Below are positions 30,122-45,127 of a DNA stretch of 64,000 bases, piece after piece. Position numbers and translations under genes: made by a program. Under the pieces are notes generated by a model that had not been told where the DNA came from, ran no database searches, and was given only the letters and a program-made list of their open reading frames with translations. The stretch covers positions 3,270,459-3,334,458 of the forward strand of contig NC_092225.1 in NCBI RefSeq assembly GCF_036320965.1, written 5' to 3'. Each line of letters opens with the position of its first letter. The first letter of the stretch is position 1. This DNA is from Panulirus ornatus. Taxonomy: Eukaryota; Arthropoda; Malacostraca; Decapoda; Palinuridae.

Positions 30122-30158
30122 CAAGTGAAGATAAAGAATCAGGGATAATGAAACTGTC
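30078..30158. repeat. perfect 37-bp inverted repeat with 7-nt loop
   Basis: Left arm 30078-30114 (GACAGTTTCATTATCCCTGA onward) is exactly complementary to right arm 30122-30158; the loop is TTAAGGG. No mismatch in 37 bp indicates recent origin or conversion. Confidence 0.95.
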
Positions 30159-30660
30159 AGATCAGAATGTAACGTGCTGGCCTCTGAAGCTAGACAGATA
30201 TACTCAGACATTATTGCTCAAGGGATTCGACAAGAGTTTTCGTGGATTCCTTCTAATATAAGCCTCCGTGAACATGACAAAACTAATGCTTTAGCCAAAC
30301 TTGCACTCAGTAAAGGTGATGTTGAAAACAACATTGAGTTGTCAATTAGAATCCTCAAAACTGTAATTAGAAAGGAACTAACTGACCTCCTTGAAGCACG
30401 AAGACGAGTTCAGATAAGCACAATTGGGAACATTTTCCATCACAGTGAAATGTGTAAAGTGAAACATGTATATAGAGAAAGTATAAGATCAGATTACATA
30501 ATGTTGTAACTGCTAGACTAAAGCTAGGCTTTAGGTAATATTGGCGTTTCGGCCTATCTTTAGATGTTAACCGTGTGAATTGCAAATTTTTTGGTCAAAG
30601 CTTTGGTCACAAACTAGAACACTATGTTAATAACAAGATAATTGAAATTTTATATTTGTA
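30122..30660 (+). pseudogene. RNase H and C-terminal relic of a non-LTR retrotransposon (Jockey/I-like)
   Basis: The frame 30174-30509 (no ATG needed) reads SEARQIYSDIIAQGI then FSWIPSNISLREHDKTNALA, matching the end of a retroelement RNase H domain (YSD with the catalytic Asp; WIPSH..LxxHDxxDxLAK). With small frame repairs the following DNA gives ARLKLGFR, YWRFGLSLD, VNCKFFGQSFGHKLEHYV, a pattern seen after RNase H in arthropod non-LTR elements (Cys/His-containing tail). The His of WIPSH is Asn here and there are stops near 30510 and 30536, so it is decayed. Confidence 0.6.
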
Positions 30661-30898
30661 TCCACTTTTTGCATCTAGTCGGTAGACCTTAACATATGAA
30701 ATTATGTAATGTATGTACTCATATACGAATTGTAACATCTTATGTAATATCAACCCACTGATTTCTGAGTAAGATCCTTTGTAACCGCTGTAACCCTTTT
30801 GTGCTACCGCCCACTGGATGAGAGTGAAGTGTATAACAAATTTGCCGGGGTTACTGGCACAAATCAATCAAATCAATCACTTGGACTTGGCGATACGT

Positions 30899-31045
30899 TC
30901 TTTGAACACAACTCTACCTCCTTTGAACACAACAAGAGAACCCTTGAACACAACAGCACAACCCTTGAACACAACAAGAGAACCCTTGAACACAATGGCA
31001 CGACCCTTGAACACAACAGGAGAACCCTTGAACACAACGGCACGA
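30899..31045 (+). repeat. 21-bp tandem repeat with alternating sub-types
   Basis: Seven units of CTTGAACACAACAAGAGAACC type, plus decayed units to ~31120. Two variants alternate (…AAGAGAACC and …AGCACAACC or …GGCACGACC), giving a 42-bp higher-order period. Because 21 is a multiple of 3 it stays open in several frames (plus: LEHNKRT/LEHNSTT heptads), without an ATG in that frame upstream. Confidence 0.85.
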
Positions 31046-31219
31046 TCCTGGAGCAAGATAGTACGGCTGCGGCCCTCAAGTATGACGGAATGATTCTTGA
31101 ACAGGACAGGATGACCCTTGTGTTTGATGACTTGGCCTTTGATCTGACCCATGAGCCATGCGTCGTACTGTGGTTAGCAAGAAATCAAGGATTTACGTCA
31201 AGAATCGTTGACGTGTAAT

Positions 31220-34200
31220 TGGCTTTTTTTGTACATTACAACGTCATACAGCATGAAATTTGAGCTTTAAATGTTATACGTAGCGACACTATTGCCCAAT
31301 GAACATTGAATGGTACATCTAATCACTCTTTTTCTGCTAATGTTTGGTTGGTTGTTTGGGCTTCAGGCCTTTCCCATCGTCAATTAGGCAGTCATTGTCA
31401 AAGAACATATACCAAATATACCAACTCCTTAACATCCTCAAGTGCTATGGATAATATTCCAAGGCCATTTGCATTCTCACTCTTGCGTGTGGTCCGTGGA
31501 TTTTCTGCTGAAATATAGCAATCTTGCATGTTCCAAAATACTTGCACTTTTATCATACAACATGGCATTAGTCATCAATATGCGATAACTATAAATCACA
31601 GGGAAAGCATTACTATAAAAATTTTCGGCTGCACAGCAGAAGATGCATGACTCATGGTCATTCACTAGGAACGAATCCTAGCTCACCCAGTGTTGACGGC
31701 CCTGTTCTCTATAGTCAGGAGGAGATACAGAGCCCTGTGTTTTCGATAAGAAAACGTGGAGCATTTAGAGAAAAGTCGTATCTATAATGGTGTATCTTAA
31801 GAGTTCCCATTGATCTGTAAAGGTTGAAAACGAAGATTTTCGATTATCTGCGTAATGTAAGATGAAAATGCACGTTATATATTGGCTGGAGACTCCCACC
31901 GCTAGCCGTGGGGTCATAAACTCGAATGTGTTTCCATGACAGCACAAGTCCGCTAACCCTGGAGAGTACGTGTGGTGAGCAATGAGATGCCAACTATTCA
32001 CTCCAGTCAGAAACATGGTCCTTCCAAGAGAGGTCGAGTCTCTACTGAGATGATTGAATATGTTAATGACACTGAAGATTGTCCACCCAGATGGATAGCG
32101 CACAGATCACGGAAGGGAAAGTAATCCACATGGGTTATCTCGAAAGAGGTGCACCTTCCAGCGTCTGTGATGCTGGTGTGGTTGGTGAAGACGCCACATT
32201 AAGGTCTGAATAAGTTGTAGCTCCCAAAAAGAATGCATCCACAAAGGATCGAGATATGATTACAGTTGTCACGGAAGTAGGACGCCCGCACATGGAGGAA
32301 CCCTAGTTGCCTGACGATGTGACGAAGACAAAAGATTATGAAAAATTTTCTTACTAATCCCACCAGCTGTCCTGGTGGAGGGAAGGTTCTACTCACTTGC
32401 GTCAGGAAAAATGTGGCTGGTGGGAGAGCGAAAAGTTAAATCACCGCTCCATGGGAGGGACTGTTTCCGGATAAGCTCTACATCCCACACTGTTTTCCCT
32501 GCAAATTAGGCCGTTTTATCGGAAAATCAACTTTCTGTGAAATATGTCAACGCTTGGCACAGGTTTTTGCGATGGTAGCCAAGACCCTTCTATGTGTACA
32601 CAGAAGATAAGCAAGAGGGAGAGGGACCCTCCTTAGTGTCTCAGTTGTGGAGCGATTTACAATGCTTGGCCACTAGTGTGTTCCATAAGACTAGAGGGAA
32701 ACCTTAATGCTACCACCCATAAAACAGCATAGATTACACCCATTTGATAATGATAAGACCATACAAGATACGAAGGCTGCGCAATGTGACAAAGAATTCA
32801 ATTTACTGGTGGGAATTTTACTGGCAACACCAAAAGAATGAGAGAAGTGACATAACTGTAATCAAAAGGAAATTGCAGATATGGATCAGTCAGGCAATCT
32901 GTGGAAGAAAACACCTGCTCTTGTCCAAAGCCAACTGGATATACTTAATGGCCAGATAGGATTCAAGAGAAGGTGGGTACATGTAATATTCAGCTGCCAC
33001 AGTCTTAAAGAAAGACATAGTTCAAATGAGAGAAGAGACTATAAGATAGACGAGAGAGTCTGGAGAACTGGAGGGATTCTTCCTTGATTTTATGGGAACA
33101 CGGGATAGAGTCATTCAAGTGTCTGTGGAAACCATGGATAATCATAAGACACATTGAAATGGTGCATTGAATGACTATGACAGTAATATTACATAAGAAG
33201 TTTTGAAAATGGATCAGAATAAATTTTGTTGATAATTTCATTGATCGTTATTAGTTTTCGAAAAAGGGATCTTTTGATTATGAGCATAGAGAACATAACA
33301 AAACCTGCGTAGAAAGAGTGATGAACCAGCGAGTTGTAATGGCCCTACTCAAGGAATGGATTAGGGTGTTAGGGAATAACATAACGTATTTTTGAAGAGG
33401 GACGTGTGTTTAAGAGCTGCAGGCAGATAGAGTTATTAGTGTTGAGGTGGAACATACATTTTCTGTTCATGAACTTCATTAGTTTATGAATGTTAGGATT
33501 ATTGCAGGTGATTCTACGACACATTACACAGTTATTCCCAGTGATTCGAGTGATGATGGAAATAAAGAACTGATAATGTTGGCGTTTGGCAATGAAATGA
33601 TCAGATGAGCTGGAGATAAACTATTCTCCCATAACAGAGAAGGAAAATTTGAGCCTATGTTGGCGAAAAATGGTGAGGAAGTTGGAGTATTTTCCCAGCG
33701 ATTGTATCATCTGACAAGTGATCACATCGCCTTAGGGATACATGTCAAATGTATAAGAAAATGAATCAAAAGATACATAGAAGGAGATATATACTTGAGG
33801 TAGGAGAACAAATGCACTGGATATATGAACAAATGTTGTAGAGATTATACAATAGATGAGATTATGACTTTTCGAGATGATCTTTTTGAGAAGATTCGAA
33901 ACCTTTTTTAAGGAGTTGCGTGAAAGAAAATGAAGAGGTAAGTTGAATAAAAAAGATGTGATGTTACAACTCACATTGGAAAGAAGCCAACATTACTCAC
34001 ATTGAGTAAGTTAAGCAATATGGGAATATCGAAGACCTCAAGATGTAACAAATCATAACAGCTAGAGGAAGTTAAGAGATGAAGCAAGTGAGAAAAGAAA
34101 CATGACAAGAACATATCAAAGTTATTAATCATAAAACAAGAAATCAAAAACAAAATTTTGACGTATTAAGGAGCACATGGTCACATGTTGATTCAAAAAG

Positions 34201-34309
34201 TTACCGATCAACACTGATCAGCTAGATGAAAGTGCAACATGTAAGTAGAATCGATTCTCTATTGGATAAAATTAGAAAGGAAACATACAAGAAGGAAAAG
34301 AATTATTAA
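31220..34309. other. no recognisable gene
   Basis: About 3.1 kb without (TA)n, without RTE-TA and without long ORFs (at most 112 codons). The stretch 33500-34300 is A-rich on the plus strand and might be the decayed upstream part of the RT relic that follows, but I cannot align it to any domain. Confidence 0.45.
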
Positions 34310-35050
34310 GATTTCTTAACAGAATAGTCTATTTTTTAGATGAGAACAAAGGATTTAATGCGAGCAATTAAGAAATCCAAGAGTACAGCCCAGACGATGA
34401 TGGGATAAACGTCTTTGCAGTTAATGGTCTGGTTGGATCAGGAAGAACGGTTGATGGTGTTATATATACGTTACAAATAGTAGAACAATTTCCTGTGCAT
34501 TGAAAAAATCCGTAGCGACATCCATACCAAAACAAGGCTGAAATCCTGTTTGAACAATTATTGATATAATGGATGGCACAACGGGGTTTCAAATAGAAAA
34601 AAGTGTGTGAATGGTTTAAAAAGGAAACGATCAACATAGTACTATTTCTAACTTTTTAATCAAATCATGCAGACTAATTTTCAGTTTCTATCGACTTTAC
34701 GGAAGCATTCAGTTGATGACCGATACTGTTGGAAGAACTGCCGAATATAGAAATGGAAGAATGAATCCAAAAATGGATAAAAATTGATTAAACTAGAGAG
34801 AAAAGCTTGAGTGTACTCAGGAGGATAGGATGTAAAATTAGAAGCCCCACGGGAGGGTAGTGCTTAGCTCTACCTTTTACAGTGTTATTTTAAATATCAT
34901 TGCAGAGGAGGACCTCCCACCTGGTAGGATAAAATATATATGATTGTATTGTTATCATAGGAAGAAAGCCATGTTAAACAGGAGAAAGTTAAGGGAGTAG
35001 TTAAAGGCTGGTGATCATTAAATGAAATGGGTAATGGCATTTAGATATTT
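34310..35050 (+). pseudogene. strongly decayed non-LTR reverse transcriptase relic
   Basis: Three-frame reading on the plus strand gives, in the right order, RAIKKSKSTA then DDDGI (RT fingers, cf. AIKKxKxxxAPGxDGI), SIDFTEAFS (motif A, cf. xLDxxxAFD), APREGSA (motif B, cf. GxPQGSxLSP), and LNIIAEEDLPPGRIKYI (the stretch before motif C). The YADD box itself is not visible. Multiple stops and frameshifts are present. The order of motifs is the main support; each alone is weak. Confidence 0.4.
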
Positions 35051-35638
35051 GGTTATGATGCTAGGAAAAAAAGATGACTGAAAAGATGAACTAACTTAAA
35101 GAGGAAGTAGAGAAATGTGCAATGTTGTAAGACTAATAGTGCGTCAACTAGAGCTATGAACGACATGTAGCTTTCTCCAGGATTGGCCTTAGTTGCAAAA
35201 AAAAAAAAAAGGCGGGAAAAGAAGGTAGGATAAATCTTAATGCATCCAGGTGGACAAACTGAGAACTTACAAAACGAGGCTAAACTTGAGTAATTATGGA
35301 ATATAGTTATCCAACGTAATCTGACATTACGATGTTTGATACTTAGATGCAAGAGTTGTTTTCATAGTGATCGGCATGGCAGGCACACCAACAAGCCAAA
35401 ATCAAAAGCCACTTCAGATGAAATGAATGAAATGAGAGAAAAAGAAAAGCAGATATTAGAGGAAGAACTGAGCTGTTTGAGGGAAGAAAGAATCATCATG
35501 ACGGTCAGTCACTAAGTAGCCGGTCAGATCACAAACAGTGGGAAGCAGCAGCCAGAAGCATGCCTCGTGTCGAAGCCTTGGGCATTTGGACATATGAAGA
35601 CAATTCAACAAGAACAGCTGCCACAGTAATGCCTACAG

Positions 35639-35780
<142 letters not shown>

Positions 35781-35949
35781 AGCAACATGACGACTTACTA
35801 AAAGGGATAGTTGAATAGAGGTGATGCTGAGAGAGTTGACGAGACGGAAGGCTTTTGATTCCACTCCAGTTAACAGAAAGGAGATGGAAGAATCACCTCA
35901 GATGTTTGAGCAGTACTAAAGAGAATAAAACCCTTGGGGATATGAAATA

Positions 35950-37900
35950 GCTCCTCACGACGACTCTACAACACCCCTAGCTTTGAAATGTTGAATATGT
36001 GAGGTTTCAAGGATAGAGTTGATTGTATTACAGGATTGACATGTGGTGTTTTGATACTGAACAGAGAGGAAATATGCTCAGGACGAGAAATAGAATGAAG
36101 GATAGGAGGAAGAGAGAAGTGAAAGTGAGGAGAACTATGTGAAGTAAAGTCATCCACATGAAAGAGATTAAGATAAGACATACGAGAGAGATAATCATTT
36201 ATAGAAGAAAAGAGAGAAGGGTTGGGAGAGAGCCTGAGTAAGACCGCTGTTGATAGGAGAAGAAAAGGTTGTCGATCCCTCAAGAGAGCGCAGAGAAAAG
36301 ACGGACACCAGAGGAAGGAGCTTTAGAGAGACAACTTCTATGCTCTGTCAGATGCTTTGGAGATGTTGATGTCTGCGACAAAAGTGCTGACTAATCCCTA
36401 AGAGAGTAGGACTATAGGCGGGTGTCATAACAAAGAAAATCATCAGTAGACCTAACACTACGAAATTCTTTTTGATGATCAGAAAATAGGAAATGGGATT
36501 CTGAATATTTGAGAAAGTGAAAGTAAAGAGAGTTTGAAAAACTTCGCAGACTGCAGAATTGAGAGAAATAGGCTGTATTCTGAGGGGATAGAACGATCTC
36601 CTTTGTGAGGAGGGTTAGAGCGGTCTAATTCTAAGAGGAAGAATACGTCTGAGCTTTATTTCAGAGGTGAAATAAACAGGCAAGGATCGAGGCTAGTTCA
36701 GAGGTGCACTCATTCAGGGAAGAGGTATTACACCTGAACCATAAGCCTTACATATATAACTGAAGCTGATATAGTAATCGGGAGACTTTGCGGGAGGAAA
36801 ACAGCAGATGTCATGGGATCAGCGGAAGGAGAATGAGGAGCAGAATCATCCAAAGTTGAATTTGAATTGAGTATAGAATAAAGAAGCGTGGCTTTATCAA
36901 TTTATCAGTTGGAGAGTTAGCTATAGATTGATCAGGCTGGAGGAGGGAAGAAAATGTTGAACTGAAGATCCTCAGGGATTAGAGAGAATTTTCAGTGGGA
37001 CAAAAACTGAAGTCAGCACATCTCATATTATGAGGGTGTGTTTGGCTTTATGAAGAACAGCTATGCAGCAATTCCAGGCAAAGTTTGTGCAGAAACTCTC
37101 AAGAATGACCGCTCAACTCTCTAATTGTCCGATTTAATGTTTTTAGGAGGGGACGGAGGGTGGGTACGCCCCGTTAGTAGATATGTGAAAACTAAGAGTC
37201 GTTATAAATCAAACAGAGATCGAGTGTGTTGAAAGAGTGGTCGTGAAGGTCGGGAATACTTGATGGGTGTTAGACTATCTGTTCCAGGTCTTTACGAAAT
37301 AGTAAGTCCTTGACTCTGCTGGGATCATCCCGGATAGAACCCAGCTTATCGTTTTGATGCACATTGGGATGGCCTTGCATAGAAGATTGCAGTACATTGC
37401 TATGAAGAGAGCAATTCTTCATGGCAGTGAGTCACATCATCTAAGAGTTGAAAGTGTCGGGAGAAATTGGGAAAATAATTCATGAAACATAAAAATCAGA
37501 GTTATATATGATTATATGATGTTGAACTAAGTAATATCAAAGTTAGGAGATTGAAGGTCCATAAGATAGGGCTGGCAAGTTTGTTTTATTACAACAGGCG
37601 CAAATTCCATTTCCTGAGTGGAAACGAAGGTAGAGATTAAAGCTAGTGGTCTGATAGTGTGGATGGGAAGCCTTAGAGAGCTAGGATGTGGAGAGAAGAT
37701 CTGGTGAGGAAGTGGGCAAATGGTATTTAGCAGAGGGAAGGTTAGATTTGAGACCACGAATCTTACAAAAGCGAGTAAAAAAAAAGTCTGTTTTGGAGGC
37801 TGTGTCTGGAGGAGTGGAGTTGGTTTCACACGTCTGATGTCATTCAATGGGACCTTGAGAGCCAACCAGCCCACCGTGACCGATGGTGCCATTCCAGTTC
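35950..37900 (-). pseudogene. Jockey/CR1-type non-LTR retrotransposon relic (endonuclease end plus RT)
   Basis: On the minus strand, from 37892: DLQSPNFDIT (cf. LxSPNFDxxWLK, end of a Jockey-like endonuclease). A linker follows, then ISLNSAV..FQTLF (cf. ISLLSxxSKIFE) near 36560, and TFVADINISKASDR (motif A, cf. xxALDISKAFDR) near 36360. The open frame 36283-35966 has NPSLFSSINDYLS (motif B end, cf. PTLFLLFINDLLS) and LFHVDDFTSHSS (motif C, HVDD for YADD/FADD). Scattered stops and shifts show it is dead. It is a different family from RTE-TA: the motif C context and INDLLS-like block are of the Jockey/CR1 kind. Confidence 0.65.
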
Positions 37901-37980
37901 GGTACCCAGGAATCCGAATAAAATCATACTTTCCTCTTTTTGAAAGAAAAGACGAAAAAGAAACTGGGGTAAAAACAAAC

Positions 37981-38700
37981 TGTTGAAAGTAATGAAGGAA
38001 GCACTATCAGTGATCTAAATGTTAATATGTAATATTACAAGATGGGAGACTGAATGTTAAATGTGAGCACACAAAAGCATTTATCAGTTTCTTACTGATA
38101 TTCTCAATTTGTCTTAACGATTCCCTCATACTGCTCAGTTAGATCATCTATAAGCTGACAAAAGTTTATAATAGGGGTAGCACCAAACTCAGGTGGAATT
38201 TAGTGATGTAATTCTCCATAGGTATACAGTAACACAATGCTTCATGACTCGTGCCACATTCTCAAGTGTAATGGAAGCACAACAAGGTCTAGGTATTATA
38301 CCCAAGTAAAAGCTATTGACCAATGATAGATAGATACAGTAGCCGGTTACTCCTTTGTCTGACCAATGAAGGTTCGTGCCTTAGGTCAGTGGGGAAACTG
38401 CTGCATGACGTCATCAGTTCTCTATCAGCTTTCGCTGGGACAAGTCAGAGATCGAGCGCCGAGTAACACCAGAAGCTCTTCAGCTTGTAGGTTTATACTC
38501 AGCATCTCTCCTTAATATAGAAGGCCTCGGGAGTCTGGAAACGTAGGATGAAGTAGGATGAAGAAGCTAATATGGGCGTTCGTTTCTCCAACATCTGCCT
38601 TCTGAGGGTGCTGTTGGGGTAAGATATCATATGTGTCTCTGAGCCTCAACTTTATAGATGACACAAGGACATCGAGACCAATTAGTTAGGGTTCATGTTG
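37981..38700 (+). repeat. unit 1 of a diverged ~0.7 kb tandem duplication
   Basis: From TTGAAAGTAATGAAGGAAGC to GACCAATTAGTTAGG; recurs at 38928-39600 in the same order with clear but diverged similarity (many substitutions and indels). The period is about 947 bp. It does not match the transposons above. Confidence 0.75.
38313..38626 (+). promoter_or_regulatory. candidate promoter and short first coding exon (unit 1)
   Basis: Visible features: GACCAAT twice (near 38317 and 38360), a perfect CRE palindrome TGACGTCA at 38406-38413 overlapping an arthropod initiator-like ATCAGTT, a conserved 5'UTR-like block CAGAGATCGAGCGCCG, then ATGGGCGTTCGTTTC near 38572 opening MGVRFSNICLLRVLLG. This is followed at once by a consensus splice donor GGTAAGAT. 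The peptide is hydrophobic, like the start of a signal peptide. In unit 2 the ATG and the donor are both lost. No downstream exon was found, so this is a hypothesis. Confidence 0.3.
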
Positions 38701-38927
38701 TGTGGGCAATGTAATTCGTAAATGATATGACTTCTCTGGAAAGCAACTAGTCTTTGGCGCTAGAATGTTTTTAAGCAGATGTGACGTTTTCTTGCCCTGA
38801 TGATAGATAATGAAATATATTCCTATGTTCTTTTTGGTAGGCATCATATTTCTCTTCATTGTGTGCCTGATTCAGTTTATCTAACTTGTCAAAGAATGAG
38901 GTATTCACGGAAGTATATCCAAAATTG

Positions 38928-39600
38928 TTGAAAGTAGGGAAGGAGGCACTATCAGTGATCTAAATGTAGATTATGTAATGTTACATGGTGGGAGACTGAA
39001 TGTTAACTGTGAGCGCACTAAAGAATTCAATATCAGTTTCTTACTGACTTTTTACAACTTGTCTAACGATTCTATCATACTGCTCAGAGTGATTGTCTAT
39101 ATGCTGGCCGAAGTTCATAACATAGTTAGAACCAATCTCAGGGGGGTATCAGAAGTGTAATTCACCATAGGTATACAGCAACACAATACCTCGTGATGCA
39201 TGTCATTCTCAAGTGTGAGGAAAGTACAGGAGGTCCATGTATATATAGACAAAGGTTTTTGTGCAAATGTACCTGAAAGATTTCAGTAGGCGGCTACTCC
39301 TTTTTTTTATCAATGAACGCTTGCTGCCTCAGGTCTCGCTAGGACAGGTCAGAGACCGACCGCTGGGTAACAATAGAAGTTCGTCAGTCTACAAGTTCGT
39401 ACTCGGGTATGTCTCTACTATGTAGAGGGCCTCGAGTATCTGAAAGCGTTTGAGGTCGGGTGAAGAGCCTACTGTGGATATTCCCTTCTCCAACATCTTT
39501 ATTCTCAATGCGGTGTTGTGATAAAACTTCAGGTGTGTCTCCAGACCTACACTTTAGACATGACTCGAAAGACGTCGGGACAAACTAATTGAAGTCATGC
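38928..39600 (+). repeat. unit 2 of the diverged tandem duplication
   Basis: Diverged copy of 37981-38700. It lacks the TGACGTCA palindrome (that interval is shortened to GGTCTCGCTAGGACAGG) and has no ATG or splice donor at the place where unit 1 has them. Confidence 0.75.
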
Positions 39601-39626
39601 CTTTATATATATAGGCTATAGTAATA

Positions 39627-39995
<369 letters not shown>

Positions 39996-40020
39996 ACATA
40001 TATATACATATATATATATA

Positions 40021-42585
<2,565 letters not shown>

Positions 42586-44185
42586 CGGGGGCCAGAAACC
42601 CTCCCCTAATTATATTTTAACTTTCTAAAAGGAGAAACAGAAGAATGAGTCACGCGGGGATTGCTCATCCTCCTCGAAGGCTCAGATTGGGGTGTCTTAA
42701 TGTGTGTGGATGTAACCAAGATGAGAAAAAAGGAGAGATAGGTAGTATGTTTCAAGAAAGGAACCTGGATGTCTTGGCTCTGAGTGAAACGAAGCTCAAG
42801 GGTAAAGGGGAAGAGTGGTATGGGAATGTCTTGGGAGTAAAGTCAGGGGTTAGTGAGAGGACAAGAGCAAGGGAAGGAGTAGCACTACACCTGAAACAGG
42901 AGCTGTGGGAGTATGAGATAGAGTGTAAGAAAGGAAATTCTAGATTGATATGGGTAAAACTGAAAGTTGATGGAGAGAGATGGGTGATTATTGGTGCATA
43001 TGCACCTGGGCATGAGAAGAAAGATCATGAGAGGCAAGTGTTTTGGGAGCAGCTGAATGAGTGTGTTAATGGTTTTGATGCACAAGACCGGGTTATAGCG
43101 ATGGGAGATTTCAATGCAAAGGTGAGTAATGTGGCAGTTGAGGGAATAATTGTTATACATGGGGTGTTCAGTGTTGTGAATGGAAATGGTGAAGAGCTTG
43201 TAGATTTATGTGCTGAAAAAGGACTGGTGACTGGGAATACCTGGTTTAAAAAGCGAGATATACATAAGTATACGTATGTAAGTAGGCCAGAGAGCGTTAT
43301 TGGATTACGTGTTAATTGACAGGCGCGCGAAAGATAGACTTTCGGATATTAATGTGCTGAGAGGTGCAAATGTAGGGATGTCTGATCATTATCTTGTTGA
43401 GGCGAAGGTGTATATTTGTAGGGGTTTTCAGAAAAGAAGAGAGAATGTGGGGTGAAGAGGGTGGTGGGAGTAATTGAGCTTTGGAAGGAGACTTGTGTGA
43501 GGAAGTACCAGGAGGGACTGAGTACAGAATGGAAAAAAGTGAGAACAAAGCAGGTAAGGGAAGTGGGGGAGGAATGGGATGTATTTAGGGAAGCAGTGAT
43601 GGCTTGCGCAAAAGATGCTTGTGGCATGACAAGCGTGGGAGGTGGGTTGATTTGAAAGTGTAGTGAATGGTGGGATGAAGAGGTAAGATTATTAGTGAAA
43701 GAGAAGAGAGAGGCATTTGGACGATTTTTGCAGGGAAATAATGCAAATGAGTGGGAGATGTATAAATGAAAGAGGCAAGAGGTCAAGAGAACGGTGCAAG
43801 AGGTGAAAAAGAGGGCAAATGAGATTTGGGGAGAGAGAGTATTATTAAATTTTAGGGAGAATAAAAAGATGTTCTGGAAGGAAATAAATAAAGTGCGTAA
43901 GAGAAGGGAACAAATGGGAACTTCAGTGAAGGGAGCTAATGGGGAGGTGATAACAAGTAGTGGTGATGTAAGAGGGAGATGGAGTGAGTATTTTGAAGGT
44001 TTGTTGAATGTGTGGCAGATATAGGGTATTTTGGTCGAGGTGGTGTGCAACGTAAGAAGCTTAGGGAAAATGATTTGGTAAACAGAAAAGAGGTAGTAAA
44101 AGCTTTGCGGTACATGGAAGCCGGCAAGGCAGCAGGTTTGGATGGTGTTGCAGTGGAATTTATTAGATAAGGGGGTGACTGTATT

Positions 44186-45127
44186 GTGTACTGGTTATTA
44201 AGGTTATTTAATGTATGTATGATTCATGGCGAGGTGCCTGAGGATTGGCGGAATGCTTGCATAGTGCCATTGTACAAAGGCAAAGGGGATAAGAGTGAGT
44301 GCTCAAATTACAGAGGTATATGTTTGTTGAGTATTCCTGGTAAATTGTATGGGAGGGTATTGATTGAGAGGGTGAAGGCATGTACAGAGCATCAGATTGG
44401 GGTAGAGCAGTGTGGTTTCAAAAGTGGTAGAGGATGTGTTGATAAGGTGTTTGCTTTGAAGAATGTATGTGAGAAATACTTAGAAAAGCAAATGGATTTG
44501 TATGTAGTATTTATGGATCTGGAGAAGGCATATGATAGAGTTGATAGAGATGCTCTGTGGAAAGTATTAAGAATATTTGGTGTAGGAGGCAAGTTGTTAG
44601 AAGCAGTGAAAAGTTTTTATCGAGGATGTAAGGCATGTGTACGTGAAGGAAGAGAGGAAAGTGATTGGTTCTCAGTGAATGTAGGTTTGCGGCAGGGGTG
44701 TGTGATGTCTCCATGGTTGTTTAATTTGTTTATGGATGGGGTTGTTAGGGAGGTGAATGCAAGAGTTTTGGAAAGAAGGGCAAACATGCAGTCTGTTGTG
44801 GATGAGAGAGCTTGGGAAGTGAATCAGTTGTTGTTTGCTGATGATACAGCGCTGGTGGCTGATTCATCTGAGAAACTGCAGAAGTTGGTGATTGAGTTTG
44901 GTAAAGTGTGTGAAAGAAGAAAGTTAAGAGTAAATGTGAATAAGAGCAAGGTTGTTATGTACAGTAGTGTTGAGGTTCAAGTCAATTGGGAGGTAAGTTT
45001 GAATGGAGAGAAACTGGAGGAAGTAAAGTGTTTTAGATATCTGGGAGTGGATTTGGCAGCGGATGGAACCATGGAAGCGGAAGTGAATTATAGGATGGGG
45101 AGGGGAAGAAGATTCTGGGAGCCTTGA
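44186..45127 (+). pseudogene. RTE-TA RT segment, open
   Basis: About 313 codons with fingers ([14 protein letters not shown]), motif A ([12 protein letters not shown]), motif B ([19 protein letters not shown]), motif C ([12 protein letters not shown]) and [13 protein letters not shown] frame change at NYRMGRGRR ends it. Upstream a TAA near 44167 cuts it off from the fingers, and the endonuclease is in another frame. Confidence 0.78.

Noticed and set aside
30799..31218. 139-codon ORF with LEHNKRT heptads as a coiled-coil gene
   Set aside because: No ATG in this frame before the repeats, heptads lack a hydrophobic a/d pattern beyond Leu, and the minus strand is open as well.
32744..33087. Overlapping 60-70-codon ORFs in the central island
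   Set aside because: Length is within chance expectation, composition is Lys/Arg/Trp-rich without domain pattern.
31220..34309. tRNA, snRNA, CRISPR or bacterial-type operon signals
   Set aside because: None seen; repeats with spacers of constant length, cloverleaf-like sequences and ribosome-binding patterns are absent, and the window is eukaryotic in character.
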